A DNA stretch of 42,497 nt from a virus. The stretch is taken from IMG/VR virus record IMGVR_UViG_3300001472_000039, positions 1 to 42,497 of that record; one strand, written 5' to 3'. How positions within the stretch are numbered: position 1 is the first letter of the stretch; each line of letters begins with the position of its first letter. Shown here piece by piece: positions 1 through 7,742 of the stretch. The notes beneath the pieces are model-generated. The model made no database searches and had not been told where the DNA came from. It saw only the letters and a list, made by a program, of their open reading frames with translations. The translations under genes were made by a program, and so were the position numbers.

Positions 1-494
1 TGCTCATTAAGAACATCAATTCTTGAATTTGCTAAGTCATCTGCAGCGCCTGTCAAGTTAGCATACTTGTCATCAATAGCACCTATCTTCATGTCGTATG
101 CAGTATCACCATCTTTTAGAACCTCACCAAGCACTGCACCTTCTGCCTGTGGGAGACTGACCGTATTGCCTATCTGTTGACCTACTGCTGTTGCAAGACC
201 ACTATTTACATCTTCTTGAGTGGAGAGTCTTGTAGCTCCATATATTCCAGTACTCAAGTCTGTTGCAGTGAAATCTGTACTGCCTGTATTTGCAGCATTG
301 AAATTCGTCTGAGTAGGTGTAGGTGTAGTATAATCAAACGCCCCAGCGGATGGAAGAGAAGTGACACTATCATTGTTGCCTGATTGGTTCACGCTACTTG
401 CTGCATTAGCTAAGTTATTAAACTCAGTCTTAAGTATGCCATTATTTGCAGGCACTCCTGTTATTTTGTTTTTAGGTTGTTTTCCAAATTCCAT
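1..494 (-). CDS. Virion-associated protein, N-terminal part (runs off left edge)
   Basis: An open frame starts with ATG at 494 and stays open to base 1, giving at least 164 residues. A GAGG Shine-Dalgarno lies just upstream, 15 nt after the stop of the 1057-residue gene, so it belongs to the same late operon. The visible part is rich in Asn, Thr, Ala and Gly and has no membrane segment or recognisable motif. Its style resembles the neighbouring large virion proteins. If the window were a closed circle, the frame would stop after about eight more codons, at 42478, giving about 172 residues. That is possible but unproven. Function unknown; virion role inferred from position. Confidence 0.7.
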   Translation of the reverse strand, partial: MEFGKQPKNKITGVPANNGILKTEFNNLANAASSVNQSGNNDSVTSLPSAGAFDYTTPTPTQTNFNAANTGSTDFTATDLSTGIYGATRLSTQEDVNSGLATAVGQQIGNTVSLPQAEGAVLGEVLKDGDTAYDMKIGAIDDKYANLTGAADDLANSRIDVLNE

Positions 495-509
495 GTTAAA
501 TTCCTCAAG

Positions 510-3500
510 TTATACTCTTCTCTGTCTCTCTGTCCCGAAAGTACTATCCTTAATAAAAGATGACTTACCTAAAGGCTTGAAGCTGTCGTAAAATTGGTTT
601 TCTTTTATTTCTTCAGAGTCTTTTGGCATGTTGTAAAGGCCGCCATCTATTCCTGCTACTTCAAGCTCTCCTTGATCATAGGTGTCTCCAAGACCAGTTA
701 CATTATCTAGGTTCTTGAATTTTAATTCTTCTTGTAGCTGAGGCTCGTATAATCCCCCTGGTTGAGAAATGCCACCAAGGTCACTATTTACTTCTCCTCC
801 TCCAAATCTTGCTAGCTTTATTCTTTCTGCCGATCTGTCTCTTGCTCGTTCTACTGGATCAAGGTCATCTGTTGCAGCACGTATCTTTGAGGAAATATCT
901 AAGTCTCTCTGAGCATCCATCCTATTAAGGTAGTTACGCTGATCCATGAAGTTCTTCTGCATCTCATAGTAATCGTCTGTTATTCCTTTAAGGGAGTTTT
1001 CATTATCTCCGTAGACGTAGTTAAGAGCTGCAGCGCCCTCATTTGCATAAAGACCAAGGCTTTCATCTAGAGCAGTATTTGGATCATCTTCTCCACCTGC
1101 CATTATGCCATCTTTTTTCAATGAAGAAATTTGCTTATCTAACGCAGCCTGATACTTGGACTTCCCTGTATCTCCAACAGGATCAACTAAGTCACTCAGG
1201 TGGTTCTCCATTGTTCGCTTTGATTCATCGAGAAGTCTCTCCTGAATTGCCATGAAGGATTGCTTACCTGGCATGTCAGGGCGATATGCTATAGTCTCTA
1301 GCTCACCTGTAATGGGATTCTGATACTCAGCGTAATAACTAAGCCTAGGATCATAGTCAGGATTATCAATTATCTCTCCAACTGAAGTTGCTAGCCCTGC
1401 TGCCACATCACCTTCAGTTGCAGGTCGACTTGGCTTTGCTGTTCTAATGGCAAGCTTCTGGGAATCTGACATGTTAGGGTCAAGCATCCCTGCACCACTA
1501 GAATCAAACATATCTAGTGAACCAGTTATATTAGCTCTTTGCTTATTCTCCTCTGCAACTTGCTCAACTATGTCATCAAGGAGGATTTGTGCTTCCACTT
1601 TATCATCTTCACCCGTCCAGAAATCCATGAACTTCTTGTAGGCTTCAGTCTCGGAAAGAAGACCCATGATGAGTCCCTTGTCCATCCCTTCGTACTTTAA
1701 GTCACGTGCTTTCTCTCTTAATTCACGCTGAGCATTAGCAATTTTATATGCACGATCCTCTGCACTCCCAATACTACCGGCCCGATCATAAGATATTAAA
1801 GAAGCTGGTTTGTCTTCTTGTGGCGGGGCAGCCATTGGAGGATTATATTTAAGAGTCTTCCATGCACTCAGACCCTCAGTTTTAATAAGCTGAACTTCAT
1901 CATCAGTAAGGATTGCTTCAGTCCTCTTGTCAGGCATTACGGTAGGCTGTATCATACCACCTGAGTCTGGCATATCTGGCTGATAAATTAACCTCTTCTC
2001 ACCATCGTTGTATTCCACCAATTCGTAACCTTCTTCTACTTCCGTTCTTGATACCACCTCATCGTACTCACGTTCTTCTATGATGGGACTTTCTTCACCT
2101 ACAACTCCAGGATCTGTGCCATCTAGGTTGGGAGTAGTAATAATTTGATCGGGGTCAAAGTCTGGATTTCTTTCCATAAAATCTGTCATCTCCTGAATGT
2201 AAATTGCCTCTGCTTGATCAGCAGTAATATAGTCATAACCATTGGCAATATCTGCTAGGTGCTGATCGCGTTTACCCTGAATGCTCTGATAATCAGAATT
2301 AGCATCATAACCTTTATCCGCAGGCACACTAAGACCAGTCTCTGCATCTTTAGAGAAATTCTTTATGTCATCAAAATTAACAAATTCCTTAGTTTCGTAA
2401 CTGTAGTAACTACCCTCCCCGTCCTCTTGATCAGGGCCTAACCACTGACCTTCATCAGGCTCTGCACCCTCTGGTAATGAGTAAAATGATAACCCAGCAC
2501 CTTCTGTTATAGTGGGGTACATCCATGTCTGAGTGTCTTGGCTGTAGAACCATTCATCACTCTCAGGGGATTGATATATATAGTCACCTAGAGAAGGACT
2601 ATACATCCAGTCTCCAGTTGCTTCAGATTGATAAACCGTTCCTAATTTCGGATGAGTGATATACCCAGGCACATCAGAGCCAAGCCAATAATCATCTGTA
2701 TCTACTCGCTCTCCATCCTCAATAACTGTATTGCTGTAGTAGCGACTATTGGTTTCAAAACTATATGGAACAGTTAATCTCTCGAAATCATCCATTAAAC
2801 TTGGATCAAGTGATGATGTTCCATCCTCGTTGTCAATAAAAGCAGGTGGAACAAGGTTGCTTGTCTCGGCTATTTTTTGCGCAGCTTCTTCACCTAGTTT
2901 AGAGGCAACATCCATAGCCTCATCATCTTGTTCACTCTTAGCTTTATTAAAATCACTTAATGCTTTAGACGCATCATACTTAGCCTTAGCATTTTCCATT
3001 AAAGTGATTACATCTTCTCCGTTTTGCGACATATATTGTGCAACCCCTGCATCATCTAAGTCCTTCCCAAAATAAATTTTTACACCCCTCTTTATCTGGG
3101 TCATAAAATTATTGAAATCACTAATGCCCATACCACCCCACCTTTGCAACATAAGGTTTTTCTCTTGTGTTTTTGTCAAAGGATTCTTCTCAAGTTCTTT
3201 GTACAATTCTTCCTTGGTTATGGTTGAACCAGTTGGAGTAAGAGTGCCACCCACACCACTCTTGTACCCTGGGCTATGTTTAGCTACTGAATGCCAAAAC
3301 TGCCAACAACCAAACCCAGCCTCACTCATAGCCTTACCCCCCATATTCTCCTTTTCGCATTCAGTATGATTACCTTTAGTATTAACTCCTTTAAGGTCAC
3401 CAGTTAGTTGGCCTTGTACACTTATGCCCTGATTAATTTGCTTTTTAATTTCACCAGAATCATACTTACCACCAGCTTGTAATGATTTCGTAGGCCACAC

Positions 3501-3683
3501 ACCACCGACTTGATTCCAATAATTTTGCAAATGTGGCTGTGCGTCATAGTATGCCTGATAGTCTTTTCTGCTAAAAGCCTTCTTGCCAGCTGTATCCATT
3601 CCAAGCACTTCAGCAATTTCATTAATACCCCCAGCATCCGGAGCTATAGCCCGAAGTCTGGCATCATTTAATTTATCACTCAT
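510..3683 (-). CDS. Large virion protein with W/Y-rich repeats (1057 aa)
   Basis: The start is well set: an AGGAGG Shine-Dalgarno lies inside the preceding 40-residue gene, and that gene's stop overlaps this ATG (ATGA). The protein is long and acidic. Residues 105-145 form a Cys- and Trp-containing patch (FGCWQFWHS). Residues about 340-402 carry tandem short repeats such as GDWMYSPSLGDYIYQ and DEWFYSQDTQTWMYP, which resemble repeats at the C-termini of verrucomicrobial surface proteins. The rest is helical, charged and low in Cys. Position after the fibre genes suggests an internal or ejection protein. The N-terminal patch could hide a lytic domain, but no catalytic motif was recognised. Confidence 0.85.
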   Translation of the reverse strand: MSDKLNDARLRAIAPDAGGINEIAEVLGMDTAGKKAFSRKDYQAYYDAQPHLQNYWNQVGGVWPTKSLQAGGKYDSGEIKKQINQGISVQGQLTGDLKGVNTKGNHTECEKENMGGKAMSEAGFGCWQFWHSVAKHSPGYKSGVGGTLTPTGSTITKEELYKELEKNPLTKTQEKNLMLQRWGGMGISDFNNFMTQIKRGVKIYFGKDLDDAGVAQYMSQNGEDVITLMENAKAKYDASKALSDFNKAKSEQDDEAMDVASKLGEEAAQKIAETSNLVPPAFIDNEDGTSSLDPSLMDDFERLTVPYSFETNSRYYSNTVIEDGERVDTDDYWLGSDVPGYITHPKLGTVYQSEATGDWMYSPSLGDYIYQSPESDEWFYSQDTQTWMYPTITEGAGLSFYSLPEGAEPDEGQWLGPDQEDGEGSYYSYETKEFVNFDDIKNFSKDAETGLSVPADKGYDANSDYQSIQGKRDQHLADIANGYDYITADQAEAIYIQEMTDFMERNPDFDPDQIITTPNLDGTDPGVVGEESPIIEEREYDEVVSRTEVEEGYELVEYNDGEKRLIYQPDMPDSGGMIQPTVMPDKRTEAILTDDEVQLIKTEGLSAWKTLKYNPPMAAPPQEDKPASLISYDRAGSIGSAEDRAYKIANAQRELREKARDLKYEGMDKGLIMGLLSETEAYKKFMDFWTGEDDKVEAQILLDDIVEQVAEENKQRANITGSLDMFDSSGAGMLDPNMSDSQKLAIRTAKPSRPATEGDVAAGLATSVGEIIDNPDYDPRLSYYAEYQNPITGELETIAYRPDMPGKQSFMAIQERLLDESKRTMENHLSDLVDPVGDTGKSKYQAALDKQISSLKKDGIMAGGEDDPNTALDESLGLYANEGAAALNYVYGDNENSLKGITDDYYEMQKNFMDQRNYLNRMDAQRDLDISSKIRAATDDLDPVERARDRSAERIKLARFGGGEVNSDLGGISQPGGLYEPQLQEELKFKNLDNVTGLGDTYDQGELEVAGIDGGLYNMPKDSEEIKENQFYDSFKPLGKSSFIKDSTFGTERQRRV
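2478..2668 (-). repeat. W/Y-rich short tandem repeats within the 1057-aa protein
   Basis: About residues 340-402 of the enclosing protein repeat a unit of 15-20 residues of the form x-G/E-W-M/F-Y-S/P. Examples are YQSEATGDWMYSPS, YQSPESDEWFYSQD and TQTWMYP, followed by FYSLPEG. From family memory this resembles repeats near the C-terminus of many verrucomicrobial cell-surface proteins. Their biochemical role is not settled. Confidence 0.55.
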
Positions 3684-3802
3684 TCTGATTCCTCCTTGAG
3701 TTTATTAAACTCATACTCTTGAATCTTTTGTTCAACTAATAATGCTTGCTCTCCAACTGCACTTTGTAACTCTTCAAGTAATTTTAAAAGCTCCTCATTC
3801 AT
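3680..3802 (-). CDS. Small 40-aa coiled-coil protein
   Basis: This short gene fills the gap between the thrombospondin-repeat gene and the 1057-residue gene. It opens with ATG at 3802, overlapping the upstream stop (TAATG), and closes with TGA overlapping the next ATG. The product is almost entirely charged and helical (for example LLKLLEELQSAVGEQALLVE), with heptad-like Leu/Ile spacing and no membrane segment. The perfect linkage on both sides supports a real gene, and its 3' end supplies the Shine-Dalgarno of the next one. Possible roles are a small structural clamp or chaperone. Function unknown. Confidence 0.7.
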   Translation of the reverse strand: MNEELLKLLEELQSAVGEQALLVEQKIQEYEFNKLKEESE

Positions 3803-4500
3803 TATATATTTATTGTAAATTGCACGGTTTCGAAAAGGGTGTTACTAGCAGGATCATCAGATATTCCATTGTGTGGTTGGCCATCTATGGTCACAAGACT
3901 ACTTGTAGCCTCAGCAACATAAGAGCCAGTCCACGGTGTCTTAGAAAAACCATAAAAATGCGCCTTATATACTCCGTTAAATGAAGCATCCAGCACTTCC
4001 GACTGACTTGAAGTACGCTCAAGAGAAGAGCCACCGAAAAAATTATCTACATAACCATAAAAGTATAGTCCTGCATCCAAACGCTCTATAGAAGTCTTTG
4101 ATGAACCAACACCAGTGATATCTTGTGCATCCGAAGTGTCGTACAATTTACTATAGGTCATATACCAACTCTCCCAAACGCCAGATGCAGGATTTGGAGT
4201 TACCTGAAAGGTTAACCTATTAGTGAAAGAACTGAAAACAACTTGAGGATTTAAGGTTCTCGTTGGTGCAGTAGTCTGTGTCGGATCATTCGGAAATGCA
4301 TCTGCATTATCTCCTACACCGTCTCCATCTGAATCTGTTGTCTCAGAGGCATCGTTCGGAAACGCATCTGCACTATCAGCAACTCCATCACCATCTGAGT
4401 CTAGCTCAAAAACTGTGCTTCCATTATAGATAACTTTATTTACTAGCTCTCCGTTAAAGGTGACACCGCTAACAGCAGAATTATTAAAATTAAATGCCAT
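3802..4500 (-). CDS. Fibre/decoration protein with two thrombospondin type 3 repeats
   Basis: The N-terminus (residues 1-33) has the short beta-strand pattern of phage tail-fibre heads (VTFNGELVNKVIYNGSTVFE). Residues about 34-50 and 56-72 are two near-identical calcium-binding thrombospondin type 3 repeats of the form DSDGDGVxDxxDAFPND. The remaining 150 residues look like a beta-rich, Thr/Ser-rich domain with aromatic residues, possibly a receptor-binding head. It sits directly after the 893-residue fibre gene in the late operon. Calcium binding is established for the repeat family; a role in host recognition is inferred. The total length of 232 residues suits an accessory fibre or tip protein. 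Confidence 0.75.
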   Translation of the reverse strand: MAFNFNNSAVSGVTFNGELVNKVIYNGSTVFELDSDGDGVADSADAFPNDASETTDSDGDGVGDNADAFPNDPTQTTAPTRTLNPQVVFSSFTNRLTFQVTPNPASGVWESWYMTYSKLYDTSDAQDITGVGSSKTSIERLDAGLYFYGYVDNFFGGSSLERTSSQSEVLDASFNGVYKAHFYGFSKTPWTGSYVAEATSSLVTIDGQPHNGISDDPASNTLFETVQFTINI

Positions 4501-4502
4501 AA

Positions 4503-7184
4503 TTAGGTGGTTGAAATATTTAGAGTTCCACCAGAGAAACTTACTTTAACTACGCCAAATGAGGTTGAAGTAGCTACAGGAACAGAAACAACATTATTTG
4601 CATCAATTGATAGATTAGCACCAATCTTAACTCCCCCTAAAACTGTAGAGGTTGCCGTGGGTAAAGAATAATTGTTTGCAAGAGCTTCTATATTTTCCAG
4701 CTTCCCTGTTTGTGCAGTAGTGATTCCTACCTTTGCAGAGTTTGTCGCAATCGCATTAGCTTGTGTAGTAGTGATCGTTGTCGTATTCCCAGCTAATGCA
4801 GTTGTAGCCGTAGTTCCAATTGCAACCCCACCTCCAGTAGCATAATTAGAAATATTAGCTGCTGTTATTACTTCACTCCCGCCAACCGTAACATTGCCAT
4901 TGAGCTTTATATATCGACCTGTCTGCACATGAAATTCCATATCCCCACTTGCGTAATTATTGTGAATTTCAAAATCACCATAACTTCTATAGGTCATGTT
5001 CGCAAACAGTGGATAGTTTGTATCTGTAGGATTTTGACTCAAAACACTACCTATCTTAAAAGTTGCATCGGACGCATTCGTAGCAATTGTTAAATCACTT
5101 GCGGGAACTGGTGTACCAATACCTACTCTGCCGCCTGTAAAATAAGAATCACCATTGGTGTTAAGCCAGACCTTAGCCTCATTGTTAGCGTTATAAGCCC
5201 CAATTGTACCATTGGAATTACTATCTTGATATATTACACCTAATCTTGTTCCGTCTGCACGAGAAGCCATAAAAGCATACTTATTTGCTGTAGGCTGGAC
5301 AACCTCAAGAGGTGCGCTAGGAGTCGCAGTAGTACCAATACCTAATTTAGTCGGAATTTCCACAGCATCAATTCCTATCGACATCTTGGGGCTTGCAGTA
5401 TCGTCTGGGTTGTTTTCGTTTGTTTCTAAATCAAAGACCATCACTGGATGCGTATTTCCACGATCCGCTGCTCCTGAATATAATCCACTAAGCCTAATCC
5501 GTCCTAGATGTCCCCGTGATCCTGCATCTGTATCCCATCCATTTGCTGCAAAAAGGAGTGCTGGAGAATCATTGCTTCCATTTACTGGGCTAGTAGCGGG
5601 ATTCTGTAATCGCAATCCGACACTACTTTCAGTAAAGACATCCAATTTATAACTAGGAAGCGCACCAATACCGACGTTGCCGTTGGAATCGATACGCACA
5701 CGCTCTGTGCCAGTATCAGCTATTTTTAATGAACCATCAGAGTCATCTCTGTCAAAATCCCAATAACTCGTTTTGCTATTTGAGATTGCAAAAGTGCCTT
5801 TGACATCAAGCGTCTTTTGAGGCTCAGTCATACCAATACCAACATTGCCGTTGGAATCGATAGTCATATCTGTTCGAGTGGCAGATGCAGTACCAAATCT
5901 AATATTTTTTCCGTTACTTCTAATGCATAAGTCATCCGCTAGTGAACCAAGAAGAACTTGTGAGCTACCACCACTTAAACCAATTGTAGCTTCACCTGTC
6001 TCACCCTTGCTAAAAGTCATTAGCACATCTTTGCCTAATGGATTACCATCTGAATCATTTTTGGGTTGATTGATATCAAAAGTGGTAGAAGGATTCGTAG
6101 TAGAAATACCAACTTTGCCGCCACCTACTCCGTCAGGTTTGATGCTCATAATTTGAGCATCTGCCATATAAAATCCCATTTGAGTGGCGTTTGCGGCAAT
6201 TTGACCATGATTATCCCACGTTAAATTATGTCCGCTTTTTAAATTAATACTGCCCCTGACATCTAATTTTTCACTAGGAGTCTCAGTCCCAGTCCCAATA
6301 CCGACGTTGCCGTCACTGAAGCTATAGGCAGAAGCAGAAAATTTTAATGGCTTGGGAGCAGGAGTACCGCTTCGGTTGTATGAACTAATTAAAACTCTGT
6401 CTGCGTCAGGATCAACTTCAAGTTGCACTTTCGAGACGCTATGCTGAACGGTAAGAAGAGCAAACGGGGTTGTAGCACCAGTGCCAATACCTACGTAGCT
6501 AGTATCGCCATCTATTGTGAAAACCTCTTTAGCAGTTTTATTCATTTGTCTGCTAAACGACACATAACGACTGTCGTCATTCGTCCTCTGGAACCCCCAT
6601 CTGCCGTCAGGGCCAAAACGCAAGATGTCTGTAGCGGTGCTGGTTTCTAAATGCAAATTACTCGCTGTAATAGTTCCGAAAGAAGGGCTATCTCCGCTTC
6701 CATATGCTGAGGAAGCAATTGTTACTGCATTCCCTGTGTTTGAAACACCGATATGACCTGAAGTAGCAAACGTTAAAGTCCCAGTCTTATATCCCTTTAC
6801 ATGACCAAAAGAGTCAAAGTCTAGGGCATCAACGAATTTTAAATTGGCACTTGTTAAATCAGAACTACTGTATCCAGAAATTGTCGAACCCCTTGCACCG
6901 TGGGTGAATAGCCCAGTACCACTTACGTTCAATCCTTCACCTGCTGATAAAGATAAGTTTGCAAATGCAATTTTCCCATCAGTACCTACACTTATTAAGT
7001 GTGTATTAAGGCCAAGTATTTCATTGATCTTATTAGCTAAGTTAGTGAAATTCTCATCAAGTGTTTCATGTGAAAGAGGTGCTGTCTCTCGACTCCTCAA
7101 CTTGATTACACCAACGTCTCCAGATGAAACGGCAAAGGCAGGTGAGTATACTGGTGAACCGAAAGTTATCGCATTTATGCTCAT
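4503..7184 (-). CDS. Tail fibre protein with VGIG repeats (893 aa)
   Basis: A long beta-rich fibre. After an N-terminal segment containing SRETAPLSHETLDENFTNLA, it carries about seven spaced copies of a repeat of the form GNVGIGTxxPxxxLDV (for example VGIGTGTETPSEKLDV and VGIGMTEPQKTLDV). These repeats are common in phage fibres and bacterial adhesins, often next to an intramolecular chaperone domain. No S74 endosialidase-type chaperone was recognised at the C-terminus, which ends in a short Val/Ser/Thr-rich tail. It lacks a Shine-Dalgarno; a GTAAC-N12-ATAAC element touches its ATG. Trimeric assembly and host binding are inferred from the family. Confidence 0.85.
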   Translation of the reverse strand: MSINAITFGSPVYSPAFAVSSGDVGVIKLRSRETAPLSHETLDENFTNLANKINEILGLNTHLISVGTDGKIAFANLSLSAGEGLNVSGTGLFTHGARGSTISGYSSSDLTSANLKFVDALDFDSFGHVKGYKTGTLTFATSGHIGVSNTGNAVTIASSAYGSGDSPSFGTITASNLHLETSTATDILRFGPDGRWGFQRTNDDSRYVSFSRQMNKTAKEVFTIDGDTSYVGIGTGATTPFALLTVQHSVSKVQLEVDPDADRVLISSYNRSGTPAPKPLKFSASAYSFSDGNVGIGTGTETPSEKLDVRGSINLKSGHNLTWDNHGQIAANATQMGFYMADAQIMSIKPDGVGGGKVGISTTNPSTTFDINQPKNDSDGNPLGKDVLMTFSKGETGEATIGLSGGSSQVLLGSLADDLCIRSNGKNIRFGTASATRTDMTIDSNGNVGIGMTEPQKTLDVKGTFAISNSKTSYWDFDRDDSDGSLKIADTGTERVRIDSNGNVGIGALPSYKLDVFTESSVGLRLQNPATSPVNGSNDSPALLFAANGWDTDAGSRGHLGRIRLSGLYSGAADRGNTHPVMVFDLETNENNPDDTASPKMSIGIDAVEIPTKLGIGTTATPSAPLEVVQPTANKYAFMASRADGTRLGVIYQDSNSNGTIGAYNANNEAKVWLNTNGDSYFTGGRVGIGTPVPASDLTIATNASDATFKIGSVLSQNPTDTNYPLFANMTYRSYGDFEIHNNYASGDMEFHVQTGRYIKLNGNVTVGGSEVITAANISNYATGGGVAIGTTATTALAGNTTTITTTQANAIATNSAKVGITTAQTGKLENIEALANNYSLPTATSTVLGGVKIGANLSIDANNVVSVPVATSTSFGVVKVSFSGGTLNISTT

Positions 7185-7206
7185 GTTATCAAAATAATTA
7201 GGTTAC
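7185..7206 (-). promoter_or_regulatory. GTWAC-N12-RTWAC element before the VGIG fibre gene
   Basis: On the minus strand GTAAC is followed after 12 nt by ATAAC, and the ATG comes immediately after. The 17-nt offset between arms matches four other late genes here. No Shine-Dalgarno is present. It could be a phage-specific promoter or operator; function not shown. Confidence 0.4.
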
Positions 7207-7232
7207 GTAAAAAGGCCAATCTTTTAGTTGGG

Positions 7233-7730
7233 TTAGATAAAGGTTATTACATCTGTTCCTATTGTTATGGTACCTGTGCTGAGCAGATGATCATAGGCTT
7301 CTTGTGATGCTTTAGTTATGGATATAGCCACATTGGTATATGTACCATCATTACTCACCTCTGATAGCTGATAGCTTATCTCAGTGGGTATGCTATAGGA
7401 GGTTAATATCAATGTAGAAGGAAACGGTGAAGATGTGCCTACTATTGATACCTTACCGACACTTGCCACAGCGTCATACTCCGGCTTATGAACATTGGCA
7501 GTGCCAAAAGAGTGTAGAGCATTACCTAGTAACTCCTCTAGAGTACCAAGATCGGTACTTATATTTTCTACCTCATTGTCAACATAGCCTTTTGTTGCTG
7601 CTCCTAGCCCTATAGTAGGACTCCCATTCAATATTAAAGATCCTGATAAAGTTCCTCCGTTTAGCGAGAGCCTTTCATTAACTAGCTGTTTTGTTGCTCT
7701 ACCTATGACGGTGAAAATTGAGTCATTCAT
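7233..7730 (-). CDS. Short fibre-module protein with docking-type N-terminus (165 aa)
   Basis: The first 25 residues (NDSIFTVIGRATKQLVNERL) resemble the N-termini of three nearby genes and probably form a common docking helix. Residues 22-50 (LSLNGGTLSGSLILNGSP, then ATKGYVDNEV) match the collar-like linker seen in many phage fibres, where a GG-x-LSG segment precedes a KGYVD strand. The C-terminal half looks like a small beta domain. It lies between two large fibre genes. An accessory fibre or fibre tip is the likely role. Confidence 0.7.
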   Translation of the reverse strand: MNDSIFTVIGRATKQLVNERLSLNGGTLSGSLILNGSPTIGLGAATKGYVDNEVENISTDLGTLEELLGNALHSFGTANVHKPEYDAVASVGKVSIVGTSSPFPSTLILTSYSIPTEISYQLSEVSNDGTYTNVAISITKASQEAYDHLLSTGTITIGTDVITFI

Positions 7731-7742
7731 AGTTAAAGATTC

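Noticed and set aside
2749-3075. Plus-strand ORFs of 60-120 codons across the late operon
   Set aside because: They lie opposite long, clearly coding minus-strand genes and have Ser/Leu-rich shadow composition without start signals or domains.
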